Assembly (NCBI GenBank): GCA_017590115.1
Contig: JAGGNK010006892.1
Coordinates: forward strand, 15,229,736-15,293,735
Reading direction: 5' to 3'
DNA: 64,000 bases
Source: Montifringilla adamsi
Taxonomy: Eukaryota > Chordata > Aves > Passeriformes > Passeridae
In this document: positions 13,201 to 23,929 of the stretch, one piece after another
How the letters are laid out: each line of letters starts with the position of its first letter
Position numbering within the stretch: the stretch's first letter is position 1
The notes under the pieces: model-generated
What the model saw: the letters and a program-made list of their open reading frames with translations, nothing else
Databases searched by the model: none
What the model was told of the DNA's origin: nothing
Position numbers and translations under genes: made by a program

Positions 13201-15120
13201 AAAAAAGTACTCTCCTGGATCTCATAGTTGTCACTGGACTCACGAGGAGGAAAATGCATGCTTTGACTTCTGATCTTGACTGAACCAATCCCTTTTATTT
13301 CCTGCTAAATGAATGCTTTAAATACCAACAGATTGCAAGGGCTCTTTCCCTTTCTCTGTCCCTAGTTTTCTTCTAGTCCTTCAGAGCCTGTTCCTGAGTA
13401 GACTTTAATCAGAACAGGTAAGTTTCTGTGAAAAATGGTGATTTTCTTGAATCACTGTTTCCCAGTGAAACTGCTCAGGTGAAAGATTCTCTACCAAACC
13501 TGTGGGTAAGTACTTGTGAAGACCTACCTTTACACACCTGCACCGCTCTCTGGTCCATCCCTTGTAAGAGAGTACTGCAGGCTCTTTCTCCACAAATTCT
13601 CACATTTACAAACATATATTGATTTATACCTTGCTAGCTCTTCCTACCAACCCTTGCCCTGCCTGTGCAGTTCCCATGGGACAAGTATCCTGTAAAACAC
13701 CTAGCTGTTTCGTCATGCTTGCACTGAGCTCAAAGTCTGTCCGTGCAGACCTGCACACCCTGGCACGCCCTTCCTTATAAAAGGGTCTGTTAAATGGGAG
13801 ATATGAGATTTGGGGTCTCTCACACAGTTTTATTTGTATCTAAGCAGCTTGCTGAGGTTTCTTAGAAAAAGTTCACAATACTTTTCAAATAATTTAGCAC
13901 TTTAAGTGTTTTGCCCTAAAGACAATTTTCCTGCTCATCCTTCTCTGTCTCTTCTCCTTCCTCTTTAAATACAAAATGAAACTGAAACAAATGGCACCAA
14001 GAAAAATAATAACATTAAAAATCTTAGCTGATTTCCTGGAGTAACACTACTCAACCTCTACATTTCACTGGGATGGCCTAGAGGAAGGCTAGGGTGCACT
14101 CTAGCCTAACTGGGTTTTCTTCTGCAGATGTTTTATGAAAAATGACATTATTTTACACAGCTGGAATCATCCTCTCTTCCTGCATTTCTCAGGGTCACTT
14201 CTCCATTTGTGTGACACCAGTGCTCCTCTGTTATGCATGAGAAGGCTGCTGCACAAGTGATGGATGAGTCAGCCAAGAAAATAAGAGATGTCCTGACCTC
14301 AGTTAACTGCTGTAAATATTCTTCATGATAAAAAAGAAATTGATTTTTTTTTACATCTCTATGTGAATACGAAGTCAGTCCTCCCATGAACAGGTTTGAA
14401 TTTAGCAGTTTACTAGGGAAGTTGGCTATGCACTTTAGTTTTAATTTTTTATTTACCCTACAGTTCTTCAACCAAAGATACTTTCCATAGCAGCTTTCTA
14501 TGTCACATTACTGGTAATATACAGTGACTTAAAGGAACACATACCTACGCACAAATCATGGGGTGTGTGGGCTTGACATTGTTTTAAAGGTCATTGCTAT
14601 TTACCACCAAACATATTTTCCTGCTTATTTAATAACAGCACTTTTGGACAACAACATGTAAAATGTTTCCATGTCATAGTCAACAAACAGCTTTTCTAAT
14701 TAAAAAGGTGAGGAAGGTTTATATTTGGGGGAGAAGGGAAATAATGGATACAAGACACAGCTGCTGATATTTGGATACTACTTTGTGAGTGTAATATAAT
14801 ACTAACTACTGAGACATAAATCCCGTGCACTCAGCAGTCCGCTAGGCAACTGCTTGCCTCATGTCCATATTTTAATTTTTCTTGGAAGTGTGTGCACACT
14901 GGGAACATGGTCACTTAACAGCTGGATTATGGCACTGGTGTTTTTTGAATTCTTGCAATTTATCGCCTGTGTAATGGCAATTCACATGCTTTCCTGGTGA
15001 GCAGTGTCCCATCATTTCTTGACCACTTCTAGTTGTCCCTGTCTGGTTTATGTGTGTGAGAATGGGCCTGGATCCAGTAAAATATTTAAGTATGTGCTTG
15101 ACTCTGAGTACCTGATAAAG
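7270..15120. other. Long unique non-coding stretch
   Basis: No gene of a known family is recognised. The part from about 8940 to 9420 is complex, AT-leaning and looks like a conserved non-coding element. A perfect hairpin lies at 11140-11166. Short open frames of 60-110 codons occur on both strands at the rate expected by chance, and none shows a domain. Near 13773 'ttataaaag' resembles a TATA box, but no transcript can be tied to it. Confidence 0.5.
11140..11166. repeat. Perfect 10-bp inverted repeat
   Basis: Arms 'gctgagtcca' (11140-11149) and 'tggactcagc' (11157-11166) are exact reverse complements with a 7-base spacer. They could form a small hairpin or serve as a dyad binding site. 'tgagtca'-like AP-1 half sites are present in the arms. 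No flanking transposon ends were seen. Confidence 0.9.
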
Positions 15121-15172
15121 GAGAGGGCTTGGGAAGTACTGACACAAACACTCCTCTAAGTGCCCGTCAGTT

Positions 15173-15580
15173 ATGTCTGAGAGCGCTTTCACCAAACTGG
15201 CTGCAAAGAAGAGAGGGAGAATTGATGCTGTGATAGACAAAGCCTCTCACAAGAAGAGCACAAGCAGGAGAAAGAAGGAGCAAAAGAAGCTCAAGCAGGA
15301 GGTAGTGCATCCTGGGTCAGCAGTTAGCCATGCACTGGAAGTGATGAGCCACTGGCCCTGCCACAATACCCACTGTAAATGCTGCTGTCCATGTTTCTCA
15401 CTGCTGCAGACAAGACCTTCTAAGTGGTCCCTGCCCATTGAAGGAGAAAGTGTCTCCCACGCATATGAGATGCCTCCCTGCCCAGTGTCAGCAGTGAATC
15501 TCATTTCTGTGCTCTTTCTTTCTGTGCTGAAGGCATCCTTGGCACTGCTGCACAGAGATTTTTCCAAAACCAGGCCTTGA
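15173..15580 (+). CDS. Possible lysine-rich 135-residue open frame, unrecognised
   Basis: The open frame starts with ATG just after an acceptor-like 'gtgcccgtcag' and runs 135 codons. Residues about 10-45 are strongly basic, with clusters such as KKRGR and SRRKKEQKKLKQE, and resemble a nuclear-localisation or coiled tail segment. The remainder is cysteine-containing and unremarkable. A canonical AATAAA lies about 300 bp after the stop, so the stretch could be a terminal exon or an old processed copy. A 143-codon frame is also open on the opposite strand across most of this region, which weakens the coding case. No family is recognised. Confidence 0.18.
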   Translation: MSESAFTKLAAKKRGRIDAVIDKASHKKSTSRRKKEQKKLKQEVVHPGSAVSHALEVMSHWPCHNTHCKCCCPCFSLLQTRPSKWSLPIEGESVSHAYEMPPCPVSAVNLISVLFLSVLKASLALLHRDFSKTRP

Positions 15581-15877
15581 AAATCTCCCCTCCCTGTCTT
15601 CCTTGGGTCTGCAGCTTCCTTGACCTGCATAACCCACTGCACCTCTGTGAGCCCAATCTCTGCCCACCTCATCCTCATCCACGTAGCATCTCCCGTATGA
15701 CACTACAGCAGGTGCCTCAGCAGAAACCAGGCAGGAGAAATACTACACATTTTCTTTGTGCAGTTTATCACTAAATAATCATTAAATTTGTGATCTGGTT
15801 CATGACTTGTTACCACTAGTTTTTAAATGCCTGTTGTATCAATTTGTTTCTCCCAGTGTTATTGATGGAGTCCGTTC

Positions 15878-15883
15878 AATAAA
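15878..15883 (+). promoter_or_regulatory. Candidate poly(A) signal
   Basis: AATAAA about 300 bp downstream of the stop codon of the lysine-rich frame at 15173-15580, followed within 40 bases by T-rich and TGT-containing sequence ('tgatttttctctcgttgt'). This arrangement is typical of an mRNA 3' end, but single AATAAA motifs are common in AT-rich DNA. Confidence 0.25.
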
Positions 15884-15899
15884 ACTGTGAAATGATTTT

Positions 15900-18800
15900 T
15901 CTCTCGTTGTAACTGTGTCAGTACTCCCACTTTAAATAAATCATGGTTAGAGCCTGGAGAAACTTATTAGAAGAAAAAAAAATCTGTGTCAGGCCTCATC
16001 CACTTTTCCTGGTTCAAGAGAAGCTGACTCCATTCACTCAGTTGGGCAATTTAAGCTGATTGGTCACCTTTTCCATTGAAAATATGTAATTGTGTTGTGT
16101 TAGGAACAACCAATAAATGTCATCTGGGAAGTTCTTCCCTGTTTGCAGATGTTCAGGGATTTTCTCTCAGTTTTATGCAGCTAGAATTAGTATTTGAATT
16201 AGCAAGAAAAAAATACGTTAAAAGCAACGAAAGAGAAGACTTTCCACATGAACACTTTCTATGGTTTTTTTGGTCTTTTAACACAGCAAAACTGGACAAT
16301 TCATATTGGACATGCAAAGAAGTGTATATTAAAACAGCACTTTTACTTCTGAAAAAATGTTTTTTGACAATAACTACACAGATTTTTCTTCCAAACCATT
16401 TAATTTAAATCATATTTAATTACATTTACTATTAAATCACTATTCCAGTGATTTAATAAAGTATGACTTTAATTTCAGTATCCATCAAATTATAAAACTT
16501 TTAATATAGAAGATCTGCTTTAATCCCTCCAAAGAAAAGTACTGGAGTAAACTCTTTGCCAGGAATACAGATACTCTCAAAAAGCCATCTTTGAAACACT
16601 GTTGGAAATTTTGTCCTTAACCACTCTGAGTTATAATAAAGTGAAATTAATTCTGTTTGTTTTCATAATGGAACTACCAAGGGCTTAAGTATAGAGAATT
16701 TTAGAAGATTTTTTTAACTATCACTGATTATTTTGTAACTTGGGAATAGTTTCCAAGAAGATGAATACTCTTTGAAAATCTTTCTTTTCTCCTCAGTATT
16801 TTGAGGCGTTCTGTGACTTGGTGCTTCCTTCTACATTTTAAATTACTTCAATTCCCAGCTGCTGCAATGAGCAGGGATAATGCTGGCCCTGTATAATCAG
16901 GATTTATCTCCCCAGTGTACTGCAATGCTATGTAAAGTTTCCCAAGTAGCTCTGTAGAGCTGTGTAAACATATTTGTCATCAGTAAAATAATTGAAAGGT
17001 GCTATATAAAACTAACCTCAAGTACATAAGGTACATGTGTGTATTACCAGGGATCACATCACATTATTGCAACCAAATTTCCACACTTGTCTTTGTTGTG
17101 GCTGTTTTTCTTTTGCGTTTCCCTCACAATAATCAGCATACCTTCACTCAGAGGTTTTTGTATTGCATAGATTACCATCTTTTGGGGCAAGAATCTTGTA
17201 GGCATTTAAAGCAGCATGCACAAGCATTTGAGGTTATATTCATCATAAATAATGAAATTTGAGTGCACAGAATTCATAAAAATCAAGCTATCTGAAGGTT
17301 TTGTCAGGTCAATGTTTAATTAAAGAAAAAATAGTTCTAATAAAAATTCCACATGTGGGCCTGGAGATGTTAGGTTATGAATAAGAAGATTTGAGGTTCT
17401 CAGAAGAATAACCAGTGAAAAGCATAGTGTGTCAGCAGTGTTTCCCTTTCCAAACTTGGACGGATCATGTTAGGAAAGACACAAATGATTTTCTCATGCT
17501 CTAATTCTGATAAATGTCATTATTACAGCAGGCTGGGTGAGTTTTCTCCCTTCTCAGGGCTAAGACTGCAAACACAAAGCAATATTTTTTCTGCAGAATC
17601 CTTTGGTGCAGCTCTCAGGCCAGTCCTACTGAGGGTGAGACGCTGTCTGTTGAACGACTGTGCAGTCCTTTCTTTGGAAAGGCTTGTAGTTGTGTCATAT
17701 TGATAAAAAACAACCAAAAACCCCAAACCCTCTGAGCCAACCAAAAAAACAACCCACCAATGCAGCCACAAGCCCCAAACAAACAGTTTTGAATTTGTTC
17801 CAAAACTCATGTTCATCCCAAATTTGCTGTGCTCTTTTGGGACAAAGTCACAAAATGTGCTTCATCTCTTTCCCAGCCAGCACTTTGGGGAGCTATCCCA
17901 CACTTGCTGGGGCAGACTTGGTTTTCTGAACCCCAAGTAACCAGGGGAACTCAGCTGCACAGGAGGTGAAATTCAGAGCTGAGACAGGTTTGGGAGGCAC
18001 ATGTGCAGCACGTGCATCTTCTCTGCTTTTCCAGCAAGCTGGCTAGCTTCTGACACTCTTGGAGCTGAGAGGTTGCTCGCAGGAAGTAATGCCAGTGTTG
18101 CTGTTGGTGCAGGGCCAAGCATAGGGCCCCTTGTGCCACTGGACTGAGGTCACTCAAAGGGATGGTCACCTGGGTGCAGTCTGATCCCTGGAGGAAGATT
18201 AGGACCCACATCTGCAGAAGCACCTGAGCTCCACCCATATAACTGACACCTGAATCCTGTTTTTACCAACAAACACATAGCTTTAGAGAAAGGTGGGTGG
18301 AGAGGGCAAGAAAAGCATGTTCACAAGGTTGTGTAAGCTCACTCTGCGCACAGTGTGATAGTTGCAATATCAATTATGCTCCCCAGCTTCCAAGAAACAG
18401 CTGACCACAAGGATGAAACTTGTGTGGGAGGAAGAGGGAGCATGCTTGGCAGCTGGCCTCAGACGCAGGAGTCGCTGCCACAGGAGGACAGGTTAGTAAC
18501 AAACTCAACTTACTTGGAACACAGTGTAAGATTTCCCAGTTTCAGCCTCGGTTCCTTCCATGATAATAACTCTCAGAGGGAAAAAAGGAGGGGACAACGG
18601 GGAAATTCTGCTCCTGGCTCAACTTTCACGTTTATAATGTACTGAGTTGAAATGAAGATGGGGATAAAACTGTTTTCTCCTATAGATCTGGGAGGCTTGT
18701 AGCTGTGGCTTGTTTTTTCTCTTGTGTTAAACTAACATGAGTATGTAGTCCTAGATACCTGTACTCTCAAAGGATATTGAGATGAGAGCTACAGTAATTC

Positions 18801-21800
18801 TGGGAAAAGGGAAGATTATTCCCCTTTTTTCCAGGACATATTTTAGTATTATCTGAAAATAATAATAGTGATATTTAAAAATATTATAGTCTTATGGTTT
18901 CACAAAGAGGAAACATTAGATTTGGGGTACCTTGGGAAAAATGGTACATTAAACAGAGTTTTATGGCTGTTTAAAGATGTTTATGATTTTAAAGACTGAT
19001 TTTTCTTTTCCTTGGGCCATTACATGCTGCTGATATAGAAAGAACAGTCATCAGTCATTTTTAGCTGCTGCTTTCATAAGTAGGAACCAATAAAACATTT
19101 TAGGTTGGACACATACATGTTATGTTTAGAACAGCCACCCACTATCTACCATATGCTGTCACACTTCACAGAATGAAAAAGACTGAGTTTCCTCACTTGT
19201 TTTTAAGGTGTTTTCTCTTTAATACCTTCCTCCATGGACTTAATTTATTTTAAAATCTACAAATGACAGACACTGTTTCTTTTTTAAAGTAGACTGACAT
19301 GCAGGAAGTCTGTGTTTCATGGTTATGGTATTGTAATGCTTCCAGCTTTATATTTCCTACTTCATGAAGAACGTTTGCTGAAATGGACTAAGCCCTACAA
19401 CTAAATTGAAAATCTAGTAAAAACTACCTTATTATAGCATGTGAATGAGCTGCAGGGTACCCAAGTGTCTGGGGCCCAATCCAGCAAACCACTTTGGAAG
19501 CATGCAGAGAGTCCTGAAAAAAAAAAAAAAAAAAAGGAGAAGCTATTGTGCAAGGCTGAAAATGTTTGTAGAGCACATTGTAGGTATTTTTCAAGAGTAG
19601 GCCAAAATGCTCATGACTTCACAAAACTGATAGTTACTGAAATAATACGAGATTCCTTATGTCATGATCTTATCTATGGGTTATTTTGTAATAGCTAATA
19701 CTTTCCATAAACCTAAAACCACACTGAGGTCTATGAGAGAGCAGTAAATGGCCCAAAACTTGGGCTGTGCATAGTTTCTTGTCTGGTGTGGTAGGGAGGG
19801 CTGAAATGCCTGTAAATCATGCTCCTAATGCTCCTCCATGAGCAAGGACCCTGCTGGGTCTATCCGGGAGGGCTTTAAATGCCAGCATGGAACCCACAGT
19901 GGGGCTGATCCCTGGCCTGGGTGTACTGTGAAAGTGCAAAGGTAAACTAAAGTTAAAATTGACCCATAGTCCTGGCAAGTGTGGCAGTGCTTCCTGGGTG
20001 GCACATGGTGGAGGAGGCCAGACCACACATTTCCTGGTGCTACCACGGTCACTGGGATTTTCATAAACCTTCCTTCCTGAGTCAAAGAGGACATTTAGCC
20101 ATGCACGTTTTCGCTGAATTGCATCAATGCACAGAATACTTTTGAGATGAGATGGCTTTCCCTTCTCCCAGATACCTTCTGCATTTCTAATCTGCCTCAT
20201 TCAAACCTACCTGATAAGCTTGAGGTACGCCCAGGCGCTGGGCAGACTGCCTGGTAACTGGGACACTTTTCCCATTTAGTCTCTGCTGCTGTCTTTTTCT
20301 ACTGATCTTATGCTCTTGCATTTTGTCTTTGAGTATTTTCAGACCCCGTGCATCCACATGAGCAGAACAATACAGATTTAACCCGTGTCCTCAGAAAGGG
20401 GGTTAAACCACAAACTAGCTTACGGCTGCCTCCTGCTACAGGGACAAGGTGGAGTAGATGATGTGGCTTCAGCGGATGGAGAAAGCAGTCATACCCTGCA
20501 TGTGCAAGTCACTGTTTTTTGAAACAGTACTAGCCTCATGGAAAATGTTATTTATTGCTAAGCCTTCGCAAAGGTTACTGTAATTATAGAACCATTAGGC
20601 AGCAGGATCTATGGGGCAGGGTCTTTATCGACCCTGAGAAGCAGCTAACACACTCTGAGATAATCTAAGCAATGCTACCCAGCTTCATCACACTGTCCAG
20701 TGAGTCTACATCATGCTCCCATGCTCACTGAATCAGCTAGATATATAAAGAGAGTAATCTGAAGAGCAATACATGGGCAGTAAATCAGACAGTAGGGAAG
20801 AGAATGCATTGCCTGGTTGTAAAATGGGATTTCTGCGAGGTGGTAGTTTTGGGAGAGCCTTTTAATTGGTAAGGTGTATTACTGGATCAGTTCAGCTCAG
20901 AGAGTTGTTCTTACTGGTGCAGTGCTTTCTTTGTGGATGAGTGGTTTGTGTGATGCTTGTGATCTGCCATTCTTCATGCTCTGGAAATACAAGCCCTAAC
21001 ATAATGGCAAAGGACACCATTTACTAGCACAGTGTATTTAATTTTCTAATAGTAGTACACCCCTCATCATGAAAGACCTTTCCAACATTTATTCTCCAAC
21101 TGTTCACCACCCTTGCCTTGCCTAGATCCCTCCCAAAATGCCTCCCTTCCCATGTTGCCTACTGGAGGGGGTTATAAAGCCACTTGCCGTGGAGGCATCA
21201 TGCTGGTCACACATCTTATAACTGTGATCATATTTTGGTAATCTTTGGTTTTTCTTCCTTCATCAACTGAATTGTTTATCAACATCACTAATTGCCTCAT
21301 GTAAAATTGGGTTAACACAGTGAGATAAGGACCAAATAATTTTTGATTCTTTTGTAAAGCCTAGTCCCGACTCCTCTTATAAAGCCATAAAATTACCCAC
21401 CATTATTTGCAGAGGAAGATTATTACACCTTTCAAAACACTGGTAAAGGATGGAAAGTTTTATCCAATATGGCCCTTCTAGATCTAAAAGTAAATAGAGC
21501 TTCCTTTCCTCGGCTCAGAGCTGCTGGAACCCATGGCTCCTTTACTAACAGCTGCTTGGAAACCAGCAGAGTCTCAGGATCCAGTGTTTCAAAAGTACCT
21601 AATCATGTATTTCCATCTTGCAATCTACCCATTAATATTTAAAGAAGCCCCTAGCAACATGCTTTAAAGAGCAGCTGTGTCAAACTGTCATGGTGTCAAT
21701 TCCTTTGCTGAATTCACTCTATATTCAAGCGGAGCACATCAGTGCTGTATGTGAATTCTAAATCAGCATTAAGCAGTGGCTCATTCCCAGTATAACCATT

Positions 21801-21840
21801 GCTCCTTACAGGCCTACTGCAAGGTATGTATTCTGGTTTT
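15900..21840. other. Non-coding stretch, conserved-element look near 20.4-20.9 kb
   Basis: No known gene or repeat family is recognised. A run of 20 A sits at 19517-19536 without a recognisable retrocopy upstream. The part from about 20400 to 20900 is complex sequence with several CpGs and TAAT cores, resembling a conserved non-coding element. A 127-codon minus-strand frame at 19817-20200 and a short splice-flanked segment at 20172-20224 were considered and not accepted as genes. Confidence 0.4.
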
Positions 21841-21853
21841 GTTACTGTCACAG

Positions 21854-21905
21854 ATATTTCTGGGAAAAGTGCCATTCAGGAGGTGGCCAGAATGGAGTCT
21901 CACCT
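21854..21905 (+). CDS. Possible 52-bp internal exon, unrecognised
   Basis: The segment is preceded by a pyrimidine-rich tract ending 'gttactgtcacag' and followed by a strong donor-like GTGAGT. In one frame it reads 'ISGKSAIQEVARMESHL' between partial codons. In that frame it ends in phase 2, which matches the acceptor of the candidate terminal exon at 23791. The two together would encode roughly 60 residues of a C-terminus. The evidence is limited to splice-like sites, open frame and phase. Confidence 0.15.
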
Positions 21906-23790
21906 GTGAGTACTTTGAAAATCGCCATTCATTTTGTGGAGTCTGAGGTGAACGCTATCCCTGTGAAATCAGAGCAGCAGGCAACTATCACCTGTACAGT
22001 TTCTGATGTGATCACTGTCCTTAAGCATTAGAATATTCCTATGTGAACGCTAAAGAGTCCTGGCCTTAGAGCCAACCTGGAGTGTGGAAGAGCTGGCAAA
22101 TAACTACATAAGCTGTGTGCATGCACATGGAGGCTGGGAATCATATCCTTATCACATATGTGAGGAAATGGGGAAAAATCTAGGTTGATAAATGAAAATG
22201 AGAGAGAACATGAGGAGAAAGATTTATGGAGAATAGATGTTCCAGCTCCAGGCACAATGCATATTTGTTCTAAAGCAACAAATCCATGGAGTAATTAGAA
22301 AATGTAAGCACAGTATAAATGCTAAGGGATATTTGTCCTGATGATTTATACTTATATAACATTCCCTCCCAATTAAATTTACAGCCATTTAGGTGTACCT
22401 ATATTTTTGATCTGTTAGTTTTGTAAGAGTAATGCACTCAGTCCCATTAAGGAGAAATGAACCAGATAAGGAAACTCCTGGATGAGAGTGTGGATGCGCA
22501 ATTCTGCAGCCTTATGCTTTATTCTCAGAGGATTTACAGACAAGTGGGAATATTGAGGGGGAGAAAAAGTCTGGCATTGTTGCAAGAATAGTTTGGAGCT
22601 CATCAGACAATCTATGCATATTTTCACAAATATTTGGAGGGGGGATGGGGTGGGGAGAGAAAAGTACATAATTTAGACCTGCAAAGAGGCATGTTTAACT
22701 TGCACTCTACTCTGACCACTTACATGGAACTTTACTCCCCTCCACTCTCTAAACACAGATAATTGCCATGGCAACCACTGTATTTCAAGACTCTTACACA
22801 TATACTCGCACCTTTCTTAAAGAAACACAGAGCACAACAATGTGGGATCGACATAGTAAATCACTGGGCTGTTTTTTATTTGTTGTTAGCCAGCTGTCAA
22901 GATTTAGGGAAGAGCCGAAGACTTTCAACCCATATCAGCTTCAGGCCAAAACCAGAAGATGTTTAGACAGACACTTTGACATCTTTACTAAAAAGCTGGA
23001 TGTTGTTTGGTAACTCTGGGCAAAGGAATGACTGATGGTCTCTCTGGGTGCAGGGTGAGAAGATTCCTGAGCTAGGGAAGGAGATTAAGGGCCTAATACT
23101 GAAAACCAATGATCCACCCTTAGGATTAGACACTAATTTATCAGAGCAAGGACCTGTGACACTCGAGGAACTCCTTGGTAACACAATGAACTTTCAACAT
23201 TGCCAGGGCTGGAGGGTAAATGCGCTGGAAGATTGTCATCATCCAGCTCCATTGCTACTTGCTATTTTCAAGTTTTTGTTCCAGCAGCCTTGCAGAAATA
23301 CAGACCAAGCCTCCTAGGTGCTGTGCAAACACAGGGCAGGAAAACCCCCCTGCCTCCCGAGCTAATGATACAGCCTGCTCAGAAAAGCACCCAGCCTGTC
23401 ATGCCTGGGTGTGCAAAGGGCAGGGAGCGGGAGAGGTGCCGGGGCGTGAGGCAGGTGCAGAGCCAGCACGTCAGCACCAGCCCTGGCCTTGCCCTGTGCT
23501 GCCTCTCCCCGAGGGTTTCCTTGTTTACTTCAAGTGTCTGACTTGGGTCCAGGAAAGTGGCACCTGAGGGAAGGTGCCAGGCCTTTGCCCAGAGGGCAGC
23601 ATCCAATGTGCAGGTATAAACATTGTTGGTTGCTTTCCCCCAGTTATTGCTGATTAGCAAATCAGGAAGTAAGAAAGAAGGATCAGTGTTGTTTTGTTTG
23701 GGAGCGGAACATGCTTGTTAGGTTGTTTTTGTTTTTTTTTTTAAATTCTTTTTTGGTGTGTGTTAATGATCTTAATCTCTGCGTTTGCAG

Positions 23791-23923
23791 TCTGGACTTC
23801 TGCCTCGGTTCTCACGTACTTTATGAAGCATTACTAGAGGGCATTATGAAGAACTTTCAAGGAAGGAAGGAAGATCTGAAATATTTGAAAGAAGCAATAT
23901 CTAAAACAAGCTTGTATGGCTAA
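23791..23923 (+). CDS. Possible terminal coding exon, unrecognised
   Basis: An acceptor-like 'ctctgcgtttgcag' precedes a frame of 43 codons ending in TAA. The encoded tail is evenly mixed in composition, amphipathic and lysine/glutamate-rich towards the end, with segments such as GSHVLYEALLEG and KEDLKYLKEAISK that suggest a helix. It contains two CpGs in its first 30 bases, unusual for the surrounding DNA. It needs an upstream exon ending in phase 2, which the segment at 21854-21905 could supply. No family is recognised and chance remains a serious explanation. Confidence 0.2.
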
Positions 23924-23929
23924 AGTGCA

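Noticed and set aside
13766..13790. TATA-like 'ttataaaag' as a promoter
   Set aside because: No downstream open frame, CpG-rich start region or other promoter evidence.
19517..19536. Poly-A runs here and at 37268-37281 and 61087-61113 as retrocopy tails
   Set aside because: No recognisable mRNA or LINE body precedes them and no flanking duplications were seen.
19817..20200. A 127-codon minus-strand frame with a moderately protein-like first half
   Set aside because: No family, start context or splice support; the second half is proline-rich low-information sequence.
20172..20224. A 53-bp segment with very good acceptor ('ccttctcccag') and donor (GTACGC)
   Set aside because: Too short to judge. 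Its frames do not fit the segment at 21854; one of them would fit 23791, but that is not enough evidence.
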